From Lanius collurio (lineage: Eukaryota; Chordata; Aves; Passeriformes; Laniidae), in the NCBI GenBank assembly GCA_020086605.1, contig JACBWW010000048.1, positions 1,719,680-1,783,679 on the forward strand: 64,000 nt of DNA. Direction: 5' to 3'. Position 1 is the first letter of the stretch; each line of letters starts with the position of its first letter. Position numbers and translations under genes: made by a program. The notes under the pieces are model-generated. The model was not told the DNA's origin. It did not search any database and worked only from the letters and a program-made list of their open reading frames with translations. Shown here in pieces: positions 11,827 through 23,005 of the stretch.

Positions 11827-12079
11827 ATTAGCCCCTCCTTCTGGCTGTGCTGGCTATCTTCCAACAAGGGCAGAAAGAATTGACTCAGTCGCATATTCAC
11901 CTGGCCCTGGAATTCAAAAACTTATTTCTTAAGCATCTTAATTAAGCTCCTTTTCTGAGACTTAACTTTTCTCAAAACATAAATAATAAAAAAAGGCCAA
12001 AATTTTAACTTAGACACTTAAATTTATGTTGAAAGCAAATGATGTAAGAAAATGCAGTAGTTGGCTAAATTTTGTTTCC

Positions 12080-12200
12080 ACAGAATGGTAGAACTGTTAG
12101 AATCAGAAGGGACATCTGGAGATCCTATAGACTCTTTATTGAAGAGATTTTCAGAATATTTCCTTGATAGATCCTAGCGGATTTCCAGTGCACTGGTGAA
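12080..12200 (-). mobile_element. CR1 LINE 3'-end stub
   Basis: The sequence ccacagaatggtagaactgt followed by 'agaatcagaagggacatctggagatcctatag' is a diverged CR1 3' terminus in reverse complement (consensus 'acagaatggta...ttggaagggacctctggagatcatctag'). CR1 is the dominant avian non-LTR retrotransposon and nearly all copies are truncated at their 5' end, as here. No coding part remains. Confidence 0.6.
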
Positions 12201-15200
12201 GATATTCAAAAGCCAAGGGTTTGGCATAAAAACAGTAGTTTAGGAGTCCTGAGGAGCCTCAGAGAAGGACGAAAGAGCTATGGAGGACTGGAGGTCCAAT
12301 AATGACCTGAATTGATCCTAAACCCTCCACAGAGTCTTAGGATCTGTCCCTGCTCCCACTGGGGGGGTGGTACCAATTACTATTCCAATGTTTCCATCCC
12401 ATGACTCACACTATCTGCAGCCCCAGCCCCTGGGGCAGCTGAGAGCACTCTGAGTCCTGGGTGGGAGCCCAGCCTCTGGCTCAGCCATCTGCATGGTGCT
12501 GAGCATCCCTGGTTGTGTCCCTCACAAAGGATAGAGCTGTTAATATTTGACACTGTCTGCATCAGACAGTTGCCAAGAGGCACCAAGGCCTTGTAATCAC
12601 ACAGCTCCAGATCAGTTCCCTCCCTCTGTACCTCAGGCCAGTTAGCTGTGTCACAAGGGTTTCTGTCACCCTCTCATCTCCTGCTTCAAAAGCATCACAG
12701 AAGTGCATCACACAATTGCTTAATGAGTTTCACCTATTGCTTCCTTGGTTTTTTTGAGCTCATTCTAAATTAATCCAGTCAAAACTGGGCAGCTTTAGTC
12801 AAGGTCTTGCTTACCTGAGAGGTGCTTTTAGCTAGGCATTACCCCATGGTATCTTATGATCCTGAATGTCATCCAGTAATAAACAGCCCCTTGCCAGAAA
12901 CAAATTAAAGGTCCATTCCCTCCTCTCCATTCCTGGACAACAGGAAGAAATTATCCACATTAAAATCATAATTCTGCAGTCTGCAGTACTCAAGGGGATA
13001 CAGTGACTATGAACTACTACATGATTTACTGAAAAAATAAGATGTAACTCTTATACAGGTGTTGATAGACAGGTAATGGTTTATATCAAAAATTCTTCTC
13101 CAATCTCAACTTTCAGATGAGACATTTTCTTCTCTTAGAAGATAGCCTTCAGGTTGCCTAGATCCTTAAACTCCTTTAAATTCCTTACAAGTGTTTTTGA
13201 CACTTACGAACATTACAAACATTTTGTATGTTGCTAAGTAGTGCACATTTGCTGGAGGCTAATTTACAACTTCTGTACATTTTTACTATTATTAGTCACA
13301 AGCTCAATCCCCCCAAAGTCTAGTACAATCTGACCTTTAAAGAAGTTCAGATCTGATCTATCTTGAAACAATGCTGCTTTGGGCTGTCTGTTGGCATGGT
13401 CAGGTGTTGCAAACTATCAAGTTAATATGCTACAAGAAATTCTCCACATAGCTTAAACAGTGACATATAAAAAATCACAATCAATTAAGGCAGCATAAAA
13501 CAGACTGTGATGATGCCCATGCAAAAAGAAGCAAAGTAACTAGTTTCTTAAGCTCTATTGCTGTCTTCATTAATCCGACTTGCCAGGACTAGATCCACAC
13601 CAGAGTGCAATGACAAAAAGGGCTACATATTGCATTTGTAAAAGCCTGTAAAGATTCACAGAAAATAACAGCTGGAATTCTTAAAAGCCCAGCTGTGCTG
13701 ATCTAAATTACTCTGCAGGATTTCTGAGGATTACATAGGTTAAAGAATCCAGGACTGATTAGTCTTCTTGACCCTGCACTGACATGAGCCATAGACAGAG
13801 GAAGACTAGTAAGGGCTATAAGCAGCCTGCATAGTCTAGGAGTCATCTTTGTCCTTCTGTCCCTGCTGGAGAAGCGTGGATGAAACACCAGCAAAGGAAC
13901 TGCTCTCTGCATTCCTTCCTAAAGCCCTGATCCAACCCTGTGCAACCAGACATTTAGGTAAATCGAACTTCAAGATGCTTTGCAGAGTTCAAGAATAATT
14001 TCTTTCAAATGTTGTGAGCAGCTGCTTTTTGGGGGTTTGGTTTGTTTTTTTTTTTTAATCAAACAGAAGTAAAGCTTTCAAAAATCCTCTAACACAACAC
14101 AGAAAAAGAGTTATGCAGAATACTAGATTTTAGGCTTATCTTTCACAGCCGAGGTTGTCTCACATGAAGCAATCTGGTTTCCAGTGTTTTCTTGTTTTCA
14201 CTGACATTACCCTTATTTATACACAAGCACTAGTCTGTGACAGCTTCCCTAGCTTTCTGCTTCCTGTTTCATTTTCCTTTCCCTTTGATCACTGGTGCTA
14301 GCTACCTAATAACAATTTTAGAACAATCAATCCACAGTCTGTGCAAGCAAATAACTTACTGAACACTTGAACCCTGTAATTGTGTTCTGACCTTGGGTGT
14401 ACTAAAGGTTAGAGTGATAGATTCTTTGCAGCAATGCCATGCTCTGTAGTTCTGTAAATGCAGTTCACCAGCTTAAGGTGAACTTCACTGCAGAGGAAGG
14501 AAAAATCAAGTGTGGCCACATAAAACCTAGCAGTACACAGAGAAGTCAGTGACAGCATAAGGAATGTTGGCAAACAAGGCACACAAGTACCTAAATCAAA
14601 CAAAGCTTCAGGAAGGAAGAAATGTCTGAGGCAACAGTCTGACCCAACAGTCCTTATGCTGACATTGCAAAAATGTGAAAAGCTTAAAAATATCTCCTTT
14701 TCTTCACTTCAGGGTTTTGAAATATGAATTTAAGAAGATTATTAAAGGACTTGCAGTGAGGTACTTCCACCCTGAAGTTATGAATAAATGTTGTCTTCCC
14801 TATAATTAAATAAACTAACAGAATTTTTCCTCTAACAGTAGTGATTCAGGTGTGATTCCTACTGACCAAACTGCATTCAAAGTACAAAGATTTCCTACTG
14901 GAATGTTATTAAGACCATCTCTTATTTTGCAGTCATATTAAGAAATATGCACTATCTGTATTCTTTCCATGTAATATATTTTGGGAGTGAAGACCAAGTG
15001 GCCGAGGCACATGGCCAAAGCTCTTTAGATATTGAAAGTGAAATAAATTGCCCTTGCTAGGAATTGGGATGGGATGATAGTTTTGAGTTATTGCCAGAAG
15101 TTCTTCTAAGTTCTGAACATGAATGGTGTTTCTGAGAGGAGCCTTGCAGATACAGTGAGCACATCCATGATGTGTGTGAGAGACAGGCATGCTGAGAAGG

Positions 15201-18200
15201 CAGTAGTGGACAGTGGGCAGAAATGCAATTGCAAGTGACAGCACCCATGCTCCGACATGAGCCTATCATGGTGACAGACTGCCCATGCTATGCCCTGCCC
15301 AGATACAGAAACACAAAATCTTACAGTGTATCTGTCAAAACAGGTTTCATGTTCTGGGCAAGAATTTGGGGGAATAGAAGAGAACCACAGGGGTAATACT
15401 TGTCTCTCTTAATTGACAGTGATATTGCCCCAATTAAGATTGAATTGTTGTCAAGCCTCACAACAAAAAAAAAGAAAGAGGAGGAAATTCTTTCCACCCT
15501 CAGAAGAGGCATGACAGAAAGAGAGGAGAAGTTTGTTTAAAAGTACTGGAAGGGAACAATGGTATTTGATCAGTGGCATATTCAATACAGCAGCAGCTTT
15601 CTGAGAAGAGCAGTGAGATGGAACAGAACTGTGATGACTTTAAAAGCCAAGTGCTGAACAGAGGCAAGTAATCATTTCCCTAATCCTCTGTCATTCTGTC
15701 CCAGCCCTCTGTGCAGTAGCCTCCCAGCCAGACAGCAGTGCACCACTGGCTCACATCAACACAGTCCATGAAGATCTTAACTGCCATTCTTCTGACCAAG
15801 AGAAGATCTCTTTAGATATTACAGTTCTCCAGATTTGGAGAGCTTGTTTAACTGACACACGCAGGTCTAGTGATGTTCTGGGGTATCTTCTTTTATTTCA
15901 GCCATCCTCCAGCTGCCACTGTGAATGACCCATAGGGTCAATGTCCTATCAACTCTGTAAGTGTTTCACACAGCCTGGGAGATGTCTGGCAGCCCTGGTC
16001 ACCAACAGTTAGGGAGGAAAGCAGATGTTAGTCCTATTGGGTTTGCCCAGGTGGCTATCAGGAGAAGAGGAATACCACAGGGCAACCCTGAGTACAATGT
16101 TCAGTAGGTTGTGAAGTGAAAAAGGAAAGAAATGGTCTCTGACAGGATGTGGGATAAACATATTTTTAAAATTTCAGTCAGTTATAAAAGCATGTTCAAG
16201 CTATGAAGCTTGAATTATCAGTAGTTGGCAAAAAGCAGGAAGAGAGATTGAGAGAAAAACAGATGAAATGTGGTCAAACTGAAATTACCAGAACACTGAT
16301 AAATCACCAGAACACTGATCTTAGCAGAAAACATGGCTGTCAACAGAGAAAAAAGGTTTTCTTCAGAAGAAACTTGAACACCTGGCACTGAAGATGTAAA
16401 TGGTGTCAGTAAATGCAGATGAGACAATAGAGAAATGACAAAATGAAGCCATCAGAAGCTCACTATATGCCACCAAAAGCTTATTTCCTTTGGAGGATTT
16501 TCTGCAGATGCAGACTTTTATTAATAAGCAGAGAAGCTACAACCGCTCAGTGGGTGATCTTCACATCCCTGTCTGCCAATGTATTTTCTAAGGCTCTGTT
16601 CTTCAGGGGGAAAGTGGTGGTGGTTTCCATATGAAGTGCTTCCTACTCGAGTTCAATGACATGGATTACAACATCTTCTACAAACTTACATTTATCTTAC
16701 AAAGCTCCTTTTCAGACATTCTCTATTCTAATTGCCAGTGGATATTTTATTTAACAGGCTGCAGTACCAAGTGAGATGAAGCATCATCTTTCCCAGTGTA
16801 GCACATTGACACGAAACCAGAAGCAGTGGACATTATTATATCAGGTAATTAACATGCATTAATATAATTTAATCAAAATCAACAAGCACAATGCATGTAG
16901 CACAAATGATCAAATGCAAACATATGAATTGATTTTTCTCAGTAAAGTAGTTCAAAATTACTAAGTTCAATTCGTTATTCAGCATGATCTTCAGTCAAAT
17001 ACTAGTCATATATCTGACAGATATTGTAGCAGAATTTGACTCACATCTGTGAATCTTGTTGATGTGAAATATCATAAAGGTTTGATGTCAGATGTGAAAT
17101 TATCCCTATTAGGTATTTTTTCTTTAACAATTGTGTTTTTCCACAGTGATTAGAGCAGATGGAGCATAAATTTTTCTCCCCTTTTCTTTTTTTTTTTTAA
17201 CATATATCCTTTCAAAATCCAGTTACCATAACAAATTGGTTTAATTTGTTTTGTTAAATCATCTTCTTTTTATACCACACCTAGAACTTTTGTCTGGCTC
17301 ACAAATGAATACAAAAAAAAATTTAATTAATTCTTTGTTGTCAAAAATCTGTCAACAATTTCTTTTTGGGGGGCAAGAATTGGAGAAAAGGAATAATTTC
17401 TCTTTTTTTTGCATGTTAATATCAGCAATAAGGAGACAGAGTGGTTTTATAAGCCTTCTACAAAAAACTAAAACAGAAGGACTCTCAGCAGAAAGCTTGA
17501 AAATCTCAAACCATACTTACACAGACTTCTGATGATAATTTTTAAAGGATATTCCTTTTTATGAAAATAAATACTCCCTGTAATTTCACAACACTAGAGC
17601 TTTGTATATATTTACCTCTTTGTTTGAATGGACCAATTAAAATCTTCTTCTATGGCAACAACATAAACCCATATTATAGTAAAATATCTTCCTTTCTGTC
17701 TCCTTTGTCTCTTGCTTAATATCTATATGACTTTGTCAGGGTGAAAAGAGAGACAGTGGGAGGTGTGACAAGTTAATATCTAGGAATAAAAAGGTGCTAC
17801 CTAGCAACATTTCTCTAGAAACTAAATCTCATTTGTCAAGAAACTCTAAAACGGGCTGTGTTGCCCAGGGGATTGATAATGGCATGTAAAGCTTTTCACA
17901 GCAAGTCACCAAACTATAAACCCAGCCCAGGTCAGTAGCAACTGAACACTGTTACCACCTGAGAGCTGTTTAGTGGCCTCTATGAAATGCCTTACTCTTC
18001 ATTGGATTCCTAGTGGGGAAGGGGCTGCATCCCAATTAGCATTAATTGGCTCTCTTATTTTTAGTTCAGCAAGGCAACCAAGGACCATGCAGAGCCTTGG
18101 GCTGGAGGCAGTGTGCTGTGATTCACTAGGCCAGCTGTGTCTAGGGTTAAACTGGACACTTTGACTACAGCATTCCTGACAGACTGTGGTACAGTCCCTG

Positions 18201-18783
18201 CTTAAGAGCTGGGAGTGAAGGGGCCTCCATGGTAATCCTTCGATGCCCCTTGTCTCAATGGCTCATATCTCCTGTCCTTACAGCAGGTGTTTTTCCTCTA
18301 AACCTTACTAAAACCATCTTGTTTGAAAAACTGAGGGAATCTTTTTTTCATTCTGTAGGGAAACAGTCCATTAAAGGAAGCTATCACATGAATCCTTTTA
18401 TCATTCTATATGCTTGCTTCTGGATTCTGTCCAATTTTTCAACATACCTCAAAAGTACAATGACCAGACACAAGCTCCAAGGCCTTACCAACACTCACTA
18501 CAAGGTAGTTATTATTTCCCTTGCCATACATTAATGCTCCTCTAACACAGCTCAAGATACATTTTCCTTCTACAGAATCTCAGGTTCACTCATGCTTTCT
18601 AGTTTATAACAGAGTGCCCCTTGAACACATGTGTTTCTAGTGGTTCAGAGTCTATTTCAGATGGATATCTAACCACTGAGGGCAATCTTTTAGGCACTTC
18701 TGAATGGATAGTGTGACAGACCTAAACACTCTTAAGGCTCTTTTCTTTGTTCTGTTGTGTTCTTCTACCTCTCTGTTAAAACA
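12201..18783. other. Unique noncoding DNA
   Basis: Several kilobases without a recognisable gene. Observed details are a GC-richer patch at about 12340-12600, T-runs at 14043-14060 and 17183-17200, and an imperfect 19-base tandem pair at 16287-16319 (both units contain accagaacactgat). Short open frames occur on both strands without domains or splice support. Confidence 0.5.
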
Positions 18784-19145
18784 TGTTGCCGCTGTAAACC
18801 TCAGGTAGCAGTGAAAAAGAGACTGCAGACTCAAGTCAGGAGTGTACGGCCGAAGTGAAGCTTTAATGAAAGCCTAACTTTTAGCATAGTTCACTAGAGA
18901 AAATTCACGATTGGCCCATTGACCCACCACCTCTCAAAGGTGAGACAGTAAGACACCCATATTCAAAACATGTCTTAATGTTCCCAAAACAATACAGTGA
19001 AAAACAACAGATGCAAGGACAGAAAAGTAGTTTATATAATGCACTATCTGTTTTCCTTAGGCTGCATGTGAAAGAAGAGTTTCCCTCATTCTTGTGAGAG
19101 AAAACTGAAGAATTTCTCTGCTTTAGCCTTTTTGCATCTACAACA
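18784..19145 (-). mobile_element. Probable solo LTR of an endogenous retrovirus
   Basis: The 362-base segment starts TGTTG and ends CAACA, a perfect 5-base terminal inverted repeat of the TG...CA type. Read on the minus strand it has a TATATAAA box (19038-19031) followed about 165 bases later by ATTAAA (18867-18862) and then the terminus. That is the order expected for U3-R-U5. Short direct repeats at the edges (aaca; acatg) make the exact border and target duplication ambiguous. No internal retroviral genes flank it, so it would be a solo LTR left by recombination. Family unknown. Confidence 0.5.
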
Positions 19146-19346
19146 TGCTCTGTCATTTACTTAATCACAATTCAGGTTTCAATTATGAATGAGGCAAAGG
19201 AGACACTGAAGGTTTCTGCTCCTCCTGTTATTCACTGTCTTTCCCTGTTTTGCAATGAACCTTTTCCTTGCCTTTATGTCTTCTTATGACTTCTACGTTC
19301 ATAAAAGTTTCCTTATAATCTTGCATGTTCCTACTTACCATACCAT
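19146..19346. other. Short unique spacer
   Basis: Unique sequence between the solo LTR and the CR1 copy; nothing recognised. Confidence 0.5.
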
Positions 19347-19680
19347 ATCATAGAACAGTTTGGATTGGAAGGTACTTTAAAGACCATCTAGCTGCCACTC
19401 CCTGCCAAGGGCAGGAATGCCTTTCACTAGAACAGCTTGCTCAGAGTCCTATCCAACCTGGCCTTGAACTCTCTGGGATGGGATATCCACAACTTCTCTG
19501 GGCAACCTGTTCCAATACCTCACCACCCTTACACTAAAGAATTTCTTCCTGATATCTAACTCAAACAACAATTTTTCAGCTTAAAACCATTCCAAATTAT
19601 CCTATTCCTACATGCCCTTGTAAAAATTCTCCTTCCAGCATTCACGTAGGCCTCCTCTAGGCTGCTATATTGTATTTTAT
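19347..19680 (-). mobile_element. CR1 LINE 3' end
   Basis: Reverse complement of a CR1 3' region, beginning atcatagaacagtttggatt and running through 'ggcaggaatgcctttcacta', 'ccaacctggccttgaactct', 'ttctctgggcaacctgttcc', 'cctcaccacccttacactaa' and 'catgcccttgtaaaaattc'. It is truncated 5' like most copies. The 70-codon plus-strand frame at 19325-19537 is antisense to the element and not a gene. Confidence 0.9.
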
Positions 19681-20227
19681 AATGTTGTGTTTTTACTCTC
19701 TTTGTGCTACTTTTTATCCTATTTCTCTTTATTAGTGATGACTTTTGAATGTCATCAAAGAGCTTTCTACACAGCTGGAAATAGGTTATTGCTAAACTAT
19801 TTGGTTTTTTTTTTTTTTTTAGGAAGATAGCTTGCTGTTGTACACATGGTAAAATCTATCTAAATAACTCCACCACTCCCCTTCTTCTTAATACTTTAGA
19901 TTAGGGATAGTTAACTAAATGTCTACAGTTTAGGTGAGCTAAATGACCATTAGGAACTGAAAATCTGTTCGGGCACCATAGAAAATGATTTAAGTAACCT
20001 CTGCAGCCTCTGGACACTACTCCAAAAAGGCATAGGACAGCTGTAGATCTTGTGTAATACCTGCCATGTTGAGGAAACTTCCCAGTCTGGCCATTCACAA
20101 GGTTCTCTGGCACTCACACTCCCAACATCAGGGACTTTTTAATGGGACTTTAAGCCCTTTCACTTCATGGGCATCTCTAATGATCCAATGGGTACCCTGC
20201 TTGGATCCCCATACACCCCACTCACAC
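19681..20227. other. Unique noncoding DNA
   Basis: Nothing recognised apart from a T-run of 17 at about 19806-19822. Open frames at 19901-20113 (minus) and 20066-20251 (plus) overlap and lack support. Confidence 0.45.
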
Positions 20228-20800
20228 TGTCAGATCAGGTTTCCTCAGTAGTTCAGCCCCAGTTTTCCCACAGCAGAGTCTCAGGTGGCTCATTCCATAA
20301 AACAATTTATTCACAGCAGACTAACACAGAAAGAGCCTGATCTGGTTCCTCCAAGGAGGGACTCTCAACAAAGGAAAAAAATAAAGTTCTTGGGCTTTTA
20401 TACCCTCACAGTCTTTCCACATGCCAGTCTCACTCTTCCTCCTGAGTCTTTGGCTCTTACCCCTCTCTGTGTCCGTCCACCTTGCTGGCATCACACGTCT
20501 TCATCTCCCTCATTATCCGAAAGATTGACAATTCCCACGTCCAGCTATGTCTCTCAGTGTCCGTGCACTCAGCTAGCTGTCACCTGTCTTCATGCCCTTT
20601 GTTGTCCCAAAGAGTGGCAGTTCACAAACTCCTGTCTCCAATTTATTCACCTTATCCTAAAGCAGACATCTCTAGGGAACCTCATGGTGCTCTACACTTC
20701 TTTGACTCTTTTGAGAAGCAAGGACTTGTTCATTCAAACATCTAGATGCAGATATTTAGTGCTGTTCGGGATGCCATAGGCCCTAGCTGTCCTTCCAGAG
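20228..20800 (-). mobile_element. Probable LTR, minus orientation
   Basis: Read on the minus strand there is a canonical core promoter GTATAAAAGCCC (about 20403-20393) and, about 90 bases downstream, AATAAA (20311-20306). This is the compact promoter-then-polyA arrangement of a retroviral LTR. The plus-strand left edge may be TGTCAGATCAGG at 20228; the other edge is not clear. The 164-codon plus-strand frame (20285-20779) runs antisense through it, has no domain, and is best explained by composition. I do not know the family. Confidence 0.4.
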
Positions 20801-21289
20801 GACCATGGACATTCTGCAGGTCATTTGTCATACTTACCATCCCTGTTCAGGTGTCCCAGACAGCTCAGAAAATTTCGTGCTACTGCATACCTCCCTATGA
20901 ATCATAGTGGAAAGATGGACAGCACAGGATCATGTTGTGGCCATGCAGAAATCAAGCTTTAGTTCAGTGTGGTCTTGCAGATTTGGAATTAGGCAATATT
21001 GTCTAAAGATGACAGGATTCTTAAGAGATGTGTAAGTTTCTTTAAATATAAAAAAAAAAAAAAAGTGTAAATAGCCACATCATTAAAGAACAAATAAAAA
21101 TATTTAATACACATATAAACTGATTGTTACTTTACCTCTTGTTGAACCACTACAGATTCAGCTCATGATTTCTTTACAATCTGTCATTTCTCAGTACACA
21201 TTCAGAAATACCTCTCTATTCATACTGGTTTCTTAAGCTGAAGTGCATAATTAAGTTTTGATTTGTTTACTGGCACAGCTGTGTTAAGT
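20801..21289. other. Unique noncoding DNA
   Basis: AT-rich, with an A-run of 16 at about 21049-21064. No feature recognised. Confidence 0.45.
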
Positions 21290-22030
21290 TATTGTGGTAA
21301 AGCTCATCTGCACCACCTCAAAAGGAGCTTGGACAGGCAATGGCAGAAGGCAGCCCCAAATACTGCCCTGTCAGGCTACTCCCAGGCTTATCCCAGGGGC
21401 CATCAGCCCATCAGAGGCATGACTCCACAAGCACAGAGGAGCAGAGGGGCTTGATGCCAGGTGAGAATCCAAACCAAGTACTCCCAAGAAATGAATGCCT
21501 TGTACCGCCCCTCTCAGGACTCCTCCACGAGACCCATCATTTCTGTGGCTCAAATCTGGAGCCCAGTCCTGTGAATCATCAGGGGCAGCTCTCCAGATTG
21601 CCCTCCAGACTAAAGTGTGCTTAGCAGCAGCTGGGAACACACAGAGGGCAGCTACTGAGCAGAATAAATGTCTGGATGTGGCTGCTGGAGGGATCCACTT
21701 GACACGGGTACATGTACATTCTCATGAACCTCCATCCTGTTCTGCTGGGGGGAGCAGGGGAGGAGATTGGTGCTGCCTGTGGCTGTGTGGGTGCTCTGAG
21801 TGTCTCCATGGTCTGTGCAGCTGGCAATGCACACATGTGGGTGTGTGGTGCAATGGGTGTGCTCTGTGCCTGTCTGCCTGCTGGGAATGCAGCTCTGCCT
21901 CACTGCTGGTTGGACTCAGGGACTTGACTGTCTGATGCTCCATGGTACATTTTCCTCTAACAAATTGGTTTCTATATACAGTAATTCTCAGGCACTGGGA
22001 AGAATCCCAGTGTGACAAGCTGGCATAACC
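21290..22030. other. GC-rich block of unknown origin, open in many frames
   Basis: This block is clearly richer in G and C than its surroundings and has few stop codons in any frame. Up to 146 codons are open on plus (21495-21935) and 98 on minus (21722-22018). Segments such as gctgggaatgcagctctgcc and 'ctcactgctggttggactcagggac' look like interspersed-repeat sequence, but I cannot name the family. With all frames nearly open, no single frame can be called coding. It could be part of an endogenous retrovirus or another avian repeat. Confidence 0.3.
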
Positions 22031-22684
22031 TCTGCGTGCACTCTTACATGCTCTGTCCTATCACATCCAGAAGTGTCCTTTATGAGACCTTCAGATTAGA
22101 ATCAGATTCTTCTTGGGATCTCTGCCTTTTAGGTGTGTTAACCTGCTCAAGTCACTAATCATCTAATGTGAGGAGGGGCTCATAGGACGACAGACACCAC
22201 AAGCCTTTTAAAAACCGACTTTTTACCAGTAAATCTTTCCTGAAGAGGAATGAAAAATAGCTTTAAAATGAGACAAAATTGCTCTTTGATAGTGTTACTC
22301 TTATAACCTTAAGGCCCTATTACAGCATTGTGTCTCTCTCAATGACAGTCAAAGGAGTTGATGGAAAATCAAGGCTGTTAAGTGTATTTGGAAATGTTGT
22401 AGAAAATACACAATTCATTAGCAGTGCCATCATTCAGACCCAGCAGCTGTGTCTTCTGAAAGGCTGGTTTCTTCTAGATTTGCTGCAGAGACCTGCACAG
22501 TTGAATGCTGAGGCCAATCACCTATTTTATGGTCAGCATAAATATGATGAAATATTCTTCCTTCACAGCATGTTCACTTGAAATGAAGTTTTACCTTGGA
22601 AGAATAATAGTCTGTCTTCTCACTCTGTGAGATTCTCAAAAGGCTCAGGAAGCTCAAACAAAGAGGCTTTGAAACCATTAATCT
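22031..22684. other. Unique noncoding DNA
   Basis: No repeat or gene recognised. If the open frame at 22685-23005 were a last exon, this would be its 3' untranslated region, but I see no AATAAA on the minus strand close to the stop. Confidence 0.4.
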
Positions 22685-23005
22685 TCAGCCAACTTGTGAA
22701 GCAGGGATGTTTCCTTTGCACTGGAAGCAATCTTGGGTTTGGGCATGGACAGCATGGTTTGATGCTTTGGAAACCTTATGGATGTCATCCCTAGTTGTAA
22801 AAGAATTCCTTATCAGTGTCAGGTCATGGTGATTTGACATGACTAAGTTTAGACTGTGTGGATCTTCTGAGCTACTCCTGATATGGGCTTCTAGGCAATT
22901 AAAATGGCTCTTTGCTGCTGCAGTCCCATCAAAGTTGTCATTGCATCCTCCTTCTCTCCAGTTGGTGTGAGAGCTGCTGTGCCTTCCTTTGTCATGTCCC
23001 ACAAC
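22685..23005 (-). other. Possible terminal coding exon of an unidentified gene
   Basis: Going down the minus strand, a pyrimidine-rich tract (gtctgtgttcttcttgcag, 23025-23007) ends in a good 3' splice site. It is followed by 106 codons without a stop and then TGA at 22687-22685. The translated piece is hydrophilic, rich in H, S, N and D, with scattered cysteines (segments HSLNLVMSNHHDLTLIRNS and TRDDIHKVSKASNHAVHA). It has no membrane segment. I recognise no domain. The frame also continues open upstream of the acceptor to an ATG at 23125. Local base composition is somewhat richer in GC than the flanks. It could be the intracellular tail of a membrane protein, a decayed exon, or chance. Confidence 0.2.

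Larger units (their letters stand above)
9166..12079. other. Unique noncoding DNA with E-box pair, purine tract and an unplaced open frame
   Basis: Mostly featureless AT-rich sequence. It contains two CACGTG motifs (9454, 9471) and a purine-rich tract at about 10885-10960 (runs of GGAAAG/AGGAAG). It also contains the two-strand open stretch at 11493-11826, described separately. Confidence 0.5.

Noticed and set aside
20285..20779. Plus-strand 164-codon frame
   Set aside because: No recognisable domain. It overlaps a second open plus frame and runs antisense through an LTR-like segment.
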